Shown in pieces: positions 16,118 to 24,389 of a stretch of 42,993 nucleotides of DNA (its first letter is position 1; each line of letters opens with the position of its first letter). The stretch spans positions 1 to 42,993 of the forward strand of contig JBDKUO010000043.1 of the NCBI GenBank assembly GCA_039679645.1. Reading direction: 5' to 3'. This DNA comes from Armatimonadota bacterium (GTDB lineage Bacteria > Armatimonadota > UBA5829). The notes beneath the pieces were generated by a model, which saw nothing but the letters and a program-made list of their open reading frames with translations, made no database searches and was not told the origin of the DNA. The position numbers and the translations under genes were made by a program.

Positions 16118-17953
16118 ATGACTAGCAATATGCTTAAAAAACGAATATTGATTGTTGGAGACAGCGCGGCACTGGAGAACGCCTATCTTCAGATACCATC
16201 CGGTGTCGCAGTTGAACTTGTGCACACATTCGATGAGGCTCTGGAGAAACACTCGCGCGCCGCTTCGGATAAAATCGTAATCGACCCTGCATTTCTTTTT
16301 CAGTCCGATGTGGAGATATTCAGCGCGTTTGACGCTGTCCTTCGTGCCGAAGATCAAAAGGTCATATTGGCTGGCGAGAAAACAGCCATAGCGTATATAG
16401 ATTCCGATTTCAAATTCATATGGGCCAACCCTGCATATGAAGCGCTGTTCGGAGTCGTGATCGATTTCAAAAAGGACAGCTATTTCGATTTACACTCCGG
16501 CTGCAATGACCGGGCCGTTATTGAATGCGTGCGAAATACCATGCTGCCGATAAGGATTAGTGCCTGCCCTGCCAAATCCGATTTGGAACTCATATGCACC
16601 ATTTCTCCGCTTGCGAGTGCGACTGAAGAGTTCTATGGGTTTGCAATATCCATAACCCAGTGCAAGTTCAATACGCAAGTCGACAGAAAGCCTCATACGC
16701 CGCGAGTCGAAGAGTTGCAGGCGACTATAGACAGACTCCACGCCGAGATTGAACAGCGCAGACTGGCAGAGGAAGAACTCATAAATGCCCGAGCGATTGC
16801 CGAGCAGCGCGCTAATGAAATAGAATCGCTGATTTCCGGAATGACTGAAGGAGTGGCGCTCTTTGACGCCCAAGGGAATGTGCGACTCATAAATGGCATC
16901 GGGCAGAATCTGCTGGGTATCGAGTCTAAAATGTCCCATATCGATTGGGCAAAAACACTACACAGATACACACTTGAAGGCCAGGAAATGACTGTTGAGC
17001 GGCATCCGTTGACTCGCGCGCTGAGCGGCGAAAGAGTTATCGATGAGCGCTATAGAGTTATTACGAGCGCAGGACGAGATTTCATTGTCAGTGTCAGCGC
17101 GGCTCCTGTTAAGGATTGCCATGAATGTGTAATTGGAGCCACTCTCGTCTTTCGGGATATCAGCGATCTTGTTGCAATAGAGGATCAGAAGCGTGAAGTA
17201 TATGAGCGAGAGCACAGGATTGCGGAAATACTTCAACAGGCTCTCATCCCGCCGCAGGTAAGTTATAACATCGAAGGCTGCAAAATCGTAGTGAAGTATC
17301 AGCCCGCGCTTGACGAGGCAGCCGTGGGCGGCGATTTCTATGATATTTTTGATATGGGTGACGGAAAGATAGGCATCCTTATCGGTGATATTGCGGGCAA
17401 GGGGCTTCCCGCCGCGATACGAGTGGCTGCCGCCCGTTATTCCATACGCAGCTATGCTTTCTTGGACCCGAGTCCGTCTGTGGTTATGACTTTGGCAAAC
17501 CAGGCTTTATGCAAAGAGGAAACCTCAGAAATAGGGCTGCTTACCGCGTTTTTTGCCGTGGTGGATGTGCCCAGCGGCATCATTACATACGCAAACGGAG
17601 GTCATGAACCTCCGCTCGTGCTGGGCGCGGATGGGGATGCCAAGGAACTCGAACTGCAGGGCGGCGGACTTGGGTTTTATGACGGGTTCGTCTATGCCGA
17701 AGCCTCTCTGGAGCTAAAGCCGGGTGATGTAATGATTATGATAACCGACGGGATCACGGAGGCCAGATCGGCAAACGGGGAGATGTTCAACAAAGAGGGC
17801 GTAAAGCAATATCTAGTGAAGAGCCGCCGCCGCAACCTCGATTCTCTGGCTCAAGGCATTGTTGAATCGGCCAGGCATCACGCGGGCGGAAACCTTCAGG
17901 ACGATGCGGCAGTGGTTGTCGTGCAGCTTGAGGGCGTGCCGAACACCGACTGA
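16118..17953 (+). CDS. PAS sensor with SpoIIE/RsbU-type PP2C phosphatase
   Basis: A 611-residue signalling protein. Residues about 8-85 look like a degenerate receiver-like region (RILIVGDSAAL start). A PAS-like region follows at about 85-190. A coiled coil spans about 195-235, then a second PAS domain about 235-355 (MTEGVALFDAQGNVRLINGIG). The PP2C-type phosphatase fills about 375-605, with metal-binding aspartates D406 (VGGDFYD), D424 (GDIAGKG), and D595/D596 in the terminal DDAAVVVV motif. Such enzymes dephosphorylate STAS anti-anti-sigma proteins. A TATAAT at 16092-16097 lies 20 bases before the ATG; the -35 is poor and no ribosome site is evident, so the start is tentative. It is divergent from the HATPase gene. 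Confidence 0.88.
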   Translation: MTSNMLKKRILIVGDSAALENAYLQIPSGVAVELVHTFDEALEKHSRAASDKIVIDPAFLFQSDVEIFSAFDAVLRAEDQKVILAGEKTAIAYIDSDFKFIWANPAYEALFGVVIDFKKDSYFDLHSGCNDRAVIECVRNTMLPIRISACPAKSDLELICTISPLASATEEFYGFAISITQCKFNTQVDRKPHTPRVEELQATIDRLHAEIEQRRLAEEELINARAIAEQRANEIESLISGMTEGVALFDAQGNVRLINGIGQNLLGIESKMSHIDWAKTLHRYTLEGQEMTVERHPLTRALSGERVIDERYRVITSAGRDFIVSVSAAPVKDCHECVIGATLVFRDISDLVAIEDQKREVYEREHRIAEILQQALIPPQVSYNIEGCKIVVKYQPALDEAAVGGDFYDIFDMGDGKIGILIGDIAGKGLPAAIRVAAARYSIRSYAFLDPSPSVVMTLANQALCKEETSEIGLLTAFFAVVDVPSGIITYANGGHEPPLVLGADGDAKELELQGGGLGFYDGFVYAEASLELKPGDVMIMITDGITEARSANGEMFNKEGVKQYLVKSRRRNLDSLAQGIVESARHHAGGNLQDDAAVVVVQLEGVPNTD

Positions 17954-18104
17954 TACGGATGTCGACAATAGTATCTGCTCAGCATCATATACCCACGCCT
18001 GATCGGTTGTGATTGTTACCCTCAGCCGTGGTGATTGCATTCTCGTTGTCGGCAACAACGATGCCGATGTGGTCCGAATCAACATCTTCGATAAGCTCCA
18101 AAGT

Positions 18105-18133
18105 TTGACTTATGTTAGTTTGTATGTTAAATT
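18105..18133 (+). promoter_or_regulatory. Possible promoter upstream of lysA
   Basis: TTGACT (18105-18110) and TAAATT (18128-18133) are separated by 17 bases. It lies directly before the terminator-like hairpin at 18,141, so if used it would make a transcript that meets a terminator before lysA. The rest of the 17,954-18,204 gap contains no ORF that I trust. Confidence 0.35.
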
Positions 18134-18140
18134 ATTTCTT

Positions 18141-18174
18141 GAACCGGCTTTGATGTGGGCTGGTTCCTTTTTTT
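18141..18174 (+). terminator. Intrinsic terminator, or attenuator, before lysA
   Basis: GAACCGGC (18141-18148) pairs with GCTGGTTC (18159-18166) using one G-U pair, followed by C and seven T residues. This is a normal Rho-independent terminator for the phosphatase gene, 190 bases after its stop. Its position between a possible promoter and lysA would also allow attenuation. Confidence 0.7.
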
Positions 18175-18204
18175 GTATATGCATGGAAGGGTAATTATCT
18201 GTCT

Positions 18205-19548
18205 ATGATGTTGCTTGGAACACAAAGAGTAAACAGCCGCGATCACCTTGAAATTGGCGGTTGTGATTCGGCTGATCTGGCGGCAGAGTTCGGCACGCCA
18301 TTATACGTAATGGACGAAAAATTAATTCGCGATAAATGCCGGGCTTACAGGCAGGCATTTGCTCGTGAATATGGTGATGCGGATATAGCATACGCAAGCA
18401 AGGCGTTTATTGTGACTGCAATGTGCGCTTTAGCCGACCAGGAATGCATGTGGCTGGATGTCGCAAGCGCAGGCGAGCTTTATACGGCCAAATGCGCGGG
18501 CTTTCCGATGGAGCGCATACTGGTCCATGGCAACTTCAAATCTGCTGATGAGCTTGAGATGGCTGTCGGATATGGCGCGAAATATGTAGTTGTCGACAGT
18601 TTCATAGAGCTCGAACTGCTCAGCGCAATCGCACAAGATGCAGGCAAGACTCAGGATATACTGCTCAGGTGCAATCCGGGTGTAGACCCTCACACTCATA
18701 GACTGATCCGCACCGGCCAGGAAGACAGCAAGTTCGGCTTCAATATAAAAGACGGCTCGGCTATGAAGGCTGTAAAGCAGGCGCTCGGATGCAAGGGTAT
18801 TGCACTGAGGGGTGTACACTGCCATGTCGGCAGCCAGCTCTTCGATCTTTCGCCGTTCATCGATTCGGCTCCGATCATGGCCGATTTCATCAAGCGGATA
18901 AAGAGTGAGACCGGCACAGTGATCGAGGTCCTGGATATAGGCGGCGGCCTGGGTGTCAGATACCTTGAAGAGCACGATCCTCCCAGCATAGACGAGTTCG
19001 CCAAGGTTATCAGCGAAGCCGTGATTGCTGCCTGTGGCGTAAGGGGAATAGACAAACCGCATCTGATATTGGAGCCCGGCAGGTCCGTTGTCGGCGAGGC
19101 CGGCACTACGATCTACACAGTCGGCGCTCCCAAGCAAGTGGATATCTCCGAGGACCCGGGCACACGGACATACCTGCCGGTGGACGGCGGTCTTTCGGAC
19201 AATCCCCGTCCGGCTCTGTATGACGCGCAGTACTCGGCGATATTGGCAAATCGCGCAGGCGATGAGCCGTCAAATTTATATACGGTCTGCGGCAAGCACT
19301 GTGAGACCGATAATCTCATTACAGATATCCTGCTGCCTGAGGCAAAGACAGGCGACCTGTTGGCCGTACAGACCACGGGAGCGTATAATCATTCTATGGC
19401 CAGCAACTATAACCGGTTTACGCGACCGCCTGTGGTGTTTGTCGCGGACGGGCATGCCGATCTGGTCGCGCGGCGGGAGAGTATGGACGATCTTGTATCC
19501 TGCGATTTACTGCCTGAGAGGTTCAAGGGTTCAGAAACGAAAGTCTAG
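18205..19548 (+). CDS. lysA: Diaminopimelate decarboxylase
   Basis: A 447-residue PLP-dependent enzyme of fold type III that converts meso-diaminopimelate to lysine. The PLP lysine is K66 in YASKAF. HCHVGSQ, GGGLGVRY and EPGRSVVGEAG segments bind cofactor phosphate and substrate. The catalytic cysteine motif is CGKHCETDN (C362 and C366). Length is at the upper end of normal. ATG 18205 and the adjacent ATG 18208 cannot be separated; GGAAGGG lies rather far upstream. The next gene (M50 protease) starts two bases after the stop, so they are probably co-transcribed. DapB and Asd of the same pathway are encoded 17 kb downstream. Confidence 0.94.
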   Translation: MMLLGTQRVNSRDHLEIGGCDSADLAAEFGTPLYVMDEKLIRDKCRAYRQAFAREYGDADIAYASKAFIVTAMCALADQECMWLDVASAGELYTAKCAGFPMERILVHGNFKSADELEMAVGYGAKYVVVDSFIELELLSAIAQDAGKTQDILLRCNPGVDPHTHRLIRTGQEDSKFGFNIKDGSAMKAVKQALGCKGIALRGVHCHVGSQLFDLSPFIDSAPIMADFIKRIKSETGTVIEVLDIGGGLGVRYLEEHDPPSIDEFAKVISEAVIAACGVRGIDKPHLILEPGRSVVGEAGTTIYTVGAPKQVDISEDPGTRTYLPVDGGLSDNPRPALYDAQYSAILANRAGDEPSNLYTVCGKHCETDNLITDILLPEAKTGDLLAVQTTGAYNHSMASNYNRFTRPPVVFVADGHADLVARRESMDDLVSCDLLPERFKGSETKV

Positions 19549-19550
19549 TT

Positions 19551-20180
19551 ATGTTCAATAATTTTAACCCATACCAGTTCGTTCTTTCGATGATCGCTCT
19601 GGTCGTATGCATCACTATCCATGAGTTTGCTCATGCTTACTCGGCATGGAAGGCTGGTGATGATACACCAAAGGCGCAGGGACGCATATCGCTCAATCCA
19701 TTCGATCATCTTGATCCGATAGGCACAATAATGATGGTTGTGTCTTCTCTTGCGGGGTTCGGGATCGGCTGGGGCAAGCCCGTGCGTATCAATCCGGGCA
19801 ACTTTCGCAGCCCAAGATGGGATAATTTATGGGTTTCGCTCTGGGGACCGCTCTCAAATCTGCTGACCGCGCTGGTTGTAGGGACTGCTCTTCGGCTTTT
19901 TTCGGGGTATATGACCAGTAGCGTGACTGAGTTTCTGTTTGTAATCACTCTTATCAGCATCGCGCTCGCAATTTTCAACCTGATACCCATAGCTCCGCTG
20001 GACGGCTCTCACATCGTCTCTTCGCTGCTGCCGGTTGAGCAGGCGCGCAGGTATGATATGTTTATGGCTCGGTATGGATTCATAATTTTTCTGGCGCTGA
20101 TATTCCTTGCGCCTGACATTTTACGCTCGATAATGGAGCCGCCGAGCAGGTTCTTACTTCATTTATTTGTTGGGGTTTAA
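19551..20180 (+). CDS. M50 family (site-2-type) zinc metalloprotease, YwhC-like
   Basis: A 209-residue integral membrane protease. The zinc-binding motif HEFAH (H24, E25, H28) lies in the first membrane segment, and NLIPIAPLDGSHI in the third core segment supplies the third ligand (D). About four to five hydrophobic segments are seen, with no PDZ domain, matching the short M50B group. The physiological substrate is unknown. The gene starts two bases after lysA and overlaps trpS by one base (TAATG), so lysA-M50-trpS looks like a translationally linked operon. Pairing of this protease with trpS occurs in other bacteria. Confidence 0.9.
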   Translation: MFNNFNPYQFVLSMIALVVCITIHEFAHAYSAWKAGDDTPKAQGRISLNPFDHLDPIGTIMMVVSSLAGFGIGWGKPVRINPGNFRSPRWDNLWVSLWGPLSNLLTALVVGTALRLFSGYMTSSVTEFLFVITLISIALAIFNLIPIAPLDGSHIVSSLLPVEQARRYDMFMARYGFIIFLALIFLAPDILRSIMEPPSRFLLHLFVGV

Positions 20181-21154
20181 TGAGGATGAGTAAAGGTAGA
20201 TTACTTTCTGGCATGCAGCCGACCGGGCTGCTTCATTTGGGCAATCTGGAGGGCGCGCTGGCCAACTGGGTCAAGCTGCAAGACGAATACGAAGCTTTCT
20301 ATTTCATAGCGGACTGGCATGCCCTGACCACTATGCTCGACCGAACAGAGGAGATAGCAAAGTACAGGCGTGAAGTCGCTGTCGACTTTCTGGCTGCTGG
20401 TTTGGACCCGGAAAAGTGCGCCATCTTCGTTCAGTCGGATATCAAGGAGCATGCTGAGCTGTTCCTGCTGCTGAGCATGTCCACGCCCATCGGCTGGCTG
20501 GAGCGCGTGCCGACTTTCAAAGAGAAGAAAGAGCAGCTTCATATAGAGTCGGTCAGCTACGGTCTTATGGGCTATCCCGTCCTTATGGCTGGCGACATTC
20601 TTATATATAAAGCCGACGCGGTGCCGGTCGGCCAGGACCAGCTTCCGCATTTGGAACTCACGCGTGAGATAGGCAGACGGTTCAACAGCATCTTCGGCGA
20701 GATATTCCCGGAATGCAAGGGTCTGCTCACAAAGTACGCCGCCATGCCTGGTCTCGACGGTCGCAAGATGTCCAAGAGCTATAATAACGCCATATATATT
20801 TGCGACAGTGCGGAGGAGACGACGGCTAAGGTGCGCACTATGTTCACCGACCCTCTGAAGATTCGCAAGAACGATCCGGGTCATCCTGAGGGCTGCGCCG
20901 TCTATGCAATGCTGGATGTCTATGGCAAGGCTGATATGCATGATGACTGCACAGCAGGCACGATAGGCTGCATGGAGTGCAAGAAGCGCCTGTCAACTTT
21001 CCTGAATGATCGGCTCGCCCCTATCCGCGAGCGCCGGAATGATCTTATCGGTCATCCTGAAAAATTTGATGAGATTCTGGCCGCAGGAGCCGAAAAAGCT
21101 CGAAAAGTAGCGCGGGTAAGTATGGAAGAAATCCGCGCATCTATGCACTTTTGA
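20180..21154 (+). CDS. trpS: Tryptophanyl-tRNA synthetase
   Basis: A 324-residue class I aminoacyl-tRNA synthetase that charges tRNA-Trp. The N-terminus has GMQPTGLLHLGN, where HLGN (19-22) is the HIGH-type motif. MAGDILIYKADAVPVGQDQ forms part of the active site, and KMSKS (196-200) is the second ATP signature. Length is typical. The ATG overlaps the stop of the M50 gene in TAATG; a second in-frame ATG two codons later (MSKGRLL) is the likely alternative. Four cysteines near residues 254-273 (HDDCTAGTIGCMECKK) form a possible metal site. Confidence 0.95.
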   Translation: MRMSKGRLLSGMQPTGLLHLGNLEGALANWVKLQDEYEAFYFIADWHALTTMLDRTEEIAKYRREVAVDFLAAGLDPEKCAIFVQSDIKEHAELFLLLSMSTPIGWLERVPTFKEKKEQLHIESVSYGLMGYPVLMAGDILIYKADAVPVGQDQLPHLELTREIGRRFNSIFGEIFPECKGLLTKYAAMPGLDGRKMSKSYNNAIYICDSAEETTAKVRTMFTDPLKIRKNDPGHPEGCAVYAMLDVYGKADMHDDCTAGTIGCMECKKRLSTFLNDRLAPIRERRNDLIGHPEKFDEILAAGAEKARKVARVSMEEIRASMHF

Positions 21155-21267
21155 TAAAGTTAATTCGGTTATCAAAGAAGAATCGGATGAAATGGTGATA
21201 ATAACTGTCTGCACAAGCCTATTGTAAAATATGAACGCATCAAATTAAGTCATCCGTTTCAAATATA

Positions 21268-21345
21268 GTCATTCCGAACGAATGTGAGGAATCTGCTTTG
21301 AACCTGACGTTGTAAAAGCAGATTTCTCGCTGCGCTCGAAATGAC
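21268..21345. repeat. Complete dispersed palindromic repeat (MITE-like)
   Basis: The left arm 21268-21296 (GTCATTCCGAACGAATGTGA...) and right arm 21318-21345 (GCAGATTTCTCGCTGCGCTC...) are imperfect reverse complements over about 28 bases, around a 21-base centre. The RNA of either strand would fold into a long hairpin. A half copy occurs at 473-525 and a fragment at 11,483. Similar TCATTCCGAGCGAA elements are seen in other environmental bacteria. The flanking 21,155-21,267 holds nothing recognisable. Confidence 0.85.
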
Positions 21346-21402
21346 AGTAATATGGATTTCTGCAATTACCTTACGCGTAATACTTTTAGTGTGGAAGATA
21401 AC

Positions 21403-21624
21403 ATGAAGATTAGCTATGATCCTGAAATTGACGCTTTGTATATAAAGCTTATTGAAGACGGTCAGGAGTGCCGGACATTGCGGTTAAACGAGGAGATAGC
21501 ATTGAACATCGGTCCGGGTGAAACACTTGTCGGAATAGAAATCCTCGATGCCAAGGAAGTGTTAGGTAAAGGCGAACTGCCTGAAATAGTCCTTGAGAAC
21601 CTGCACCTGGCACAAGCTGCATGA
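21403..21624 (+). CDS. DUF2283 family small protein
   Basis: A 73-residue protein that fits the DUF2283 family, beginning MKISYDPEIDALYIKL and containing LNEEIALNIG and LVGIEILDAKEVL. The family is small, soluble and of unknown function; some members sit beside toxin-antitoxin-like genes. ATG 21403 is chosen because the family starts exactly at MKI/V-YD and GGAAG lies upstream; the frame opens earlier at 21352 just after the palindromic repeat. It is separated by only seven bases from trmFO, so co-transcription is likely. Confidence 0.85.
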   Translation: MKISYDPEIDALYIKLIEDGQECRTLRLNEEIALNIGPGETLVGIEILDAKEVLGKGELPEIVLENLHLAQAA

Positions 21625-21631
21625 TGTAAGC

Positions 21632-22942
21632 ATGGATTATATAACGATCATAGGAGGCGGGCTTGCCGGGTGCGAGGCCGCCTTTCAAATTGCTAATAGG
21701 GGATTGCATGTCAGGCTCTATGAGATGAGACCTGTCGTGATGACACCTGCGCACCGCTCAGGCAACCTCGGTGAACTGGTGTGCTCGAGTTCGCTTAAGT
21801 CCAACTCGCCTATGACAGCGCACGGCCTGCTCAAAGAAGAGATGCGCGCTATGGGCTCGATCATACTCGAATGTGCGGCAAAAGCATCAGTTCCGGGAGG
21901 CGATGCACTATGTGTGGACAGAGAGCGCTTCGGCGAACTGGTCACTAACGCTATTGAGAGCAATCCCAATATCGAAGTCATCCGCGAACAGGTCACACAG
22001 ATTCCGACCGACAGACCCTGTATAATAGCGACCGGTCCTCTCACATCTCCCGCGCTTTCAGAAAGTATCCGTGAGCTTACCGGAGCAAATAATCTCCACT
22101 TCTTCGACGCTATTGCGCCCTCTGTGGATGCAGACAGCATCGATTACAACAAGTGTTTCAAACAGTCTCGCTATGACAAGGGCGAGGCCGCGTATATAAA
22201 CTGCCCCATGACACGCGAAGAGTATGAGGCGTTTATTGATGCTCTGGTAGATGCTAAGATAGCTGATCTGCACCTGGAGGAAGAAAAGGACGCGCAGTAT
22301 TTCGAAGGTTGCCTGCCTGTTGAAGTGATCGCAAAGCGGGGTAGGGATACGCTCGCCTACGGCACCATAAAGCCTGTCGGCCTGACTGACCCGCATACAG
22401 GCCGTAGGCCCCATGCAGTAGTCCAACTCAGGCAGGAAAATGCCGAGGGCACTGTCTATGGCCTGGTCGGTTTCCAGACCCAACTCAGGCAGGGCGAGCA
22501 GGACCGGGTCTTTAGGATGATCCCTGGTCTGGAGCATGCCGAGTTTGTAAGGTACGGCGCAGTCCATCGCAATACGTATATCGGCTCGCCCAATCTGCTC
22601 ACAGCCGCGCTGCACACTAAAGTTGATATGGGTCTCTTCTTTGCAGGCCAGGTTGTAGGAGTGGAGGGGTATATGGAGTCGGCTGCGTCGGGGATAGTTG
22701 CCGGAATCAATGCCGCGAGGGTCGCGCTTGGACAATCGCCCGTCATCCCGCCCAAGGAGACAGTCATAGGCGCATTGCTGGATCACGTAGCAAACTGCCC
22801 GATAGACGATTTCGAGCCGATGAACTCCAACTTCGGTATTCTTCCTCCTATACTCGAAAAACACCCCAAAAAGATGCGCAAAGAGATGAAAGTGGCGCGC
22901 GCGCAGCAGGCCATGCGCGAGTTCGTGAGCCGTCTGAGCTAA
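21632..22942 (+). CDS. trmFO: Methylenetetrahydrofolate--tRNA-(uracil-5-)-methyltransferase
   Basis: A 436-residue FAD- and folate-dependent enzyme that makes 5-methyluridine at position 54 of tRNAs. The N-terminal dinucleotide motif IIGGGLAGCEAA starts at residue 6. CSSSLKSNSP and the FFDAIAPSVDADSIDYNKCFKQSRYDKG block, with its catalytic cysteine region, are characteristic. It ends near the AGQVVGVEGYMESAASG FAD segment and a short tail. The length matches the family from ATG 21632; the open frame upstream overlaps DUF2283 and is not needed. Ribosome site is weak, so coupling to the preceding gene is plausible. Confidence 0.95.
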   Translation: MDYITIIGGGLAGCEAAFQIANRGLHVRLYEMRPVVMTPAHRSGNLGELVCSSSLKSNSPMTAHGLLKEEMRAMGSIILECAAKASVPGGDALCVDRERFGELVTNAIESNPNIEVIREQVTQIPTDRPCIIATGPLTSPALSESIRELTGANNLHFFDAIAPSVDADSIDYNKCFKQSRYDKGEAAYINCPMTREEYEAFIDALVDAKIADLHLEEEKDAQYFEGCLPVEVIAKRGRDTLAYGTIKPVGLTDPHTGRRPHAVVQLRQENAEGTVYGLVGFQTQLRQGEQDRVFRMIPGLEHAEFVRYGAVHRNTYIGSPNLLTAALHTKVDMGLFFAGQVVGVEGYMESAASGIVAGINAARVALGQSPVIPPKETVIGALLDHVANCPIDDFEPMNSNFGILPPILEKHPKKMRKEMKVARAQQAMREFVSRLS

Positions 22943-22997
22943 AGCCTCCCCGCTTTACTCCCGATATATTAGATGGAAAAACACGAGGGAGGCAAAG

Positions 22998-24212
22998 ATG
23001 GAAAAGATATTGAAATATGGCGCGCTCGTTTGCGCGTTTGTGGTGCTTGCTGCCGCGCCGGTATGCGCAAAAGTTGCAAGCAAGTATGAAGTAGTGGATA
23101 TTGTTGGAACTCAGGATATCTATATCAACACTGCTTTGGGTATCAACAACTCAGGCGTGATTTATGGCAGCGCTTATCAGCGAAGCACGAGCACTTGGGG
23201 TATCTATAGATACAATACAACCACCGGCGCAACTGGGTTCACAGATCAGATGCACATCGCTAGAGATATCAACAACTCTGGAGCGATTGTCGGGTTTTAT
23301 TCAATGAGAAACGGTGAAGACCAATATTGTGTGTGGAATGCAGATGGGTCTATCACCGATCTGCCGCACATGCAGGTCTCTTATTATCTTAGTGGCTCCA
23401 ATACATCTATCAACGATTCAGGCGTTGTGCTTGGCAACAGCAACGGTTCAATCCTAAGCCGCACATCCACCTTTATCTGGACGCAGGGCACCGGTATATC
23501 GGCTCCTCCTCTTCCTGCCGGATCGGATGTATGGACTGTCAATGGTTTCAACAACAACGGCTACTATCTCGGAACTTACCAAAAAGGCTTGAATACCATC
23601 ATCAGTGATGTGCCCATACCGCTGCCGGATATTGTTGATGGGCCGCCATATGTATACAGCGTGCCGGAGTATCGAGATGCGATATGGTCAGGCGACGGCA
23701 GCTATAGTGAAATACTAAGCCCTGCCGAGAATCAGACACTGAGATGCAATTTCCTGAATGATCAAAACCAGGTTACCGGAACCATATACAGCGGTAATAA
23801 TGAGACACACGTCTTCTTATGGAGCTCAGCAGATGGGATGCTGGATATTACACCCGGCGTGGGTAATGACTTTTGGTGCGATGCCCTTAACAATAACGGC
23901 CAGGTGTTATTGGAAGGATGCACTCACATTGGCGATACCTATACAGGCGGAAACTACATTTGGGATGCGGATGATGGCCTGGTTTCAGTTCAAAACCTGA
24001 TTGACCCGGAGAGCGGTTGGCATCTTGAGAACTTCAGAGGGATCAACGACAACGGCTGGATCGTGTCCGGCGCGTACAATGAGATAACTCATGAATCGCG
24101 CGATATAGTCCTCCGCCCGATTACCACACCAGAGCCCGGCAGTGTAGTCGCGCTGATTGCAGGGCTGGTCGGTCTGGCGGGCTTTGCCTCCAGGCGAAAA
24201 CCCTCGAAATAA
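22998..24212 (+). CDS. Secreted HAF-repeat protein with PEP-CTERM sorting signal
   Basis: A 404-residue exported protein. A signal peptide at 1-24 ends in PVCA-K. The body contains about seven imperfect repeats with an INNSG-I-G pattern (ALGINNSGVIYGSAY, ARDINNSGAIVGFYS, STSINDSGVVLGNSN and others), the HAF-repeat type that probably forms a beta-propeller-like extracellular domain. The C-terminus is a PEP-CTERM signal: TTPEPGS, a hydrophobic helix, then ASRRK. Such signals are recognised by exosortase (EpsH/XrtA-type) for surface anchoring, usually in exopolysaccharide-producing bacteria; no exosortase is in the window. GGGAGG precedes ATG 22998. Its specific role is unknown. Confidence 0.88.
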   Translation: MEKILKYGALVCAFVVLAAAPVCAKVASKYEVVDIVGTQDIYINTALGINNSGVIYGSAYQRSTSTWGIYRYNTTTGATGFTDQMHIARDINNSGAIVGFYSMRNGEDQYCVWNADGSITDLPHMQVSYYLSGSNTSINDSGVVLGNSNGSILSRTSTFIWTQGTGISAPPLPAGSDVWTVNGFNNNGYYLGTYQKGLNTIISDVPIPLPDIVDGPPYVYSVPEYRDAIWSGDGSYSEILSPAENQTLRCNFLNDQNQVTGTIYSGNNETHVFLWSSADGMLDITPGVGNDFWCDALNNNGQVLLEGCTHIGDTYTGGNYIWDADDGLVSVQNLIDPESGWHLENFRGINDNGWIVSGAYNEITHESRDIVLRPITTPEPGSVVALIAGLVGLAGFASRRKPSK

Positions 24213-24220
24213 TGCTATAC

Positions 24221-24245
24221 GGGGCGCGAGTATATCTTGCGCCCC
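24221..24245 (+). terminator. Hairpin after the PEP-CTERM gene
   Basis: GGGGCGCGAG (24221-24230) pairs with CTTGCGCCCC (24236-24245), 10 bp with one G-U pair and a 5-base loop, starting nine bases after the stop. No T-tract follows. Confidence 0.6.
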
Positions 24246-24295
24246 GATCAAACGTAAATCGCATTAACCTGCCCCGTCACCTGTTCCGTCCTGAT

Positions 24296-24324
24296 TTGAC
24301 TTCCTCGCTTGCCCCTATTACCAT
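24296..24324 (+). promoter_or_regulatory. Possible tyrS promoter
   Basis: TTGACT (24296-24301) and TACCAT (24319-24324) are 17 bases apart; the predicted start near 24331 leaves a leader of about 60 bases. The -10 is weak. No T-box-type leader was recognised. Confidence 0.3.
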
Positions 24325-24389
24325 GAATACGGACTGAGTCTACAATGACTATAGGCGAAGCCGAAAATATTATTATACAGGGTGATGAA

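Noticed and set aside
17954-18204. Lysine riboswitch before lysA
   Set aside because: The region is long enough but lacks the conserved multi-helix lysine aptamer sequences; only a simple terminator hairpin is visible.
18430-19137. Minus-strand open frame of 235 codons
   Set aside because: It is a shadow of lysA with no motif, no ribosome site and no room for its own promoter.
22058-22864. Minus-strand open frame of 268 codons
   Set aside because: It lies entirely within trmFO, whose family motifs are complete on the other strand.
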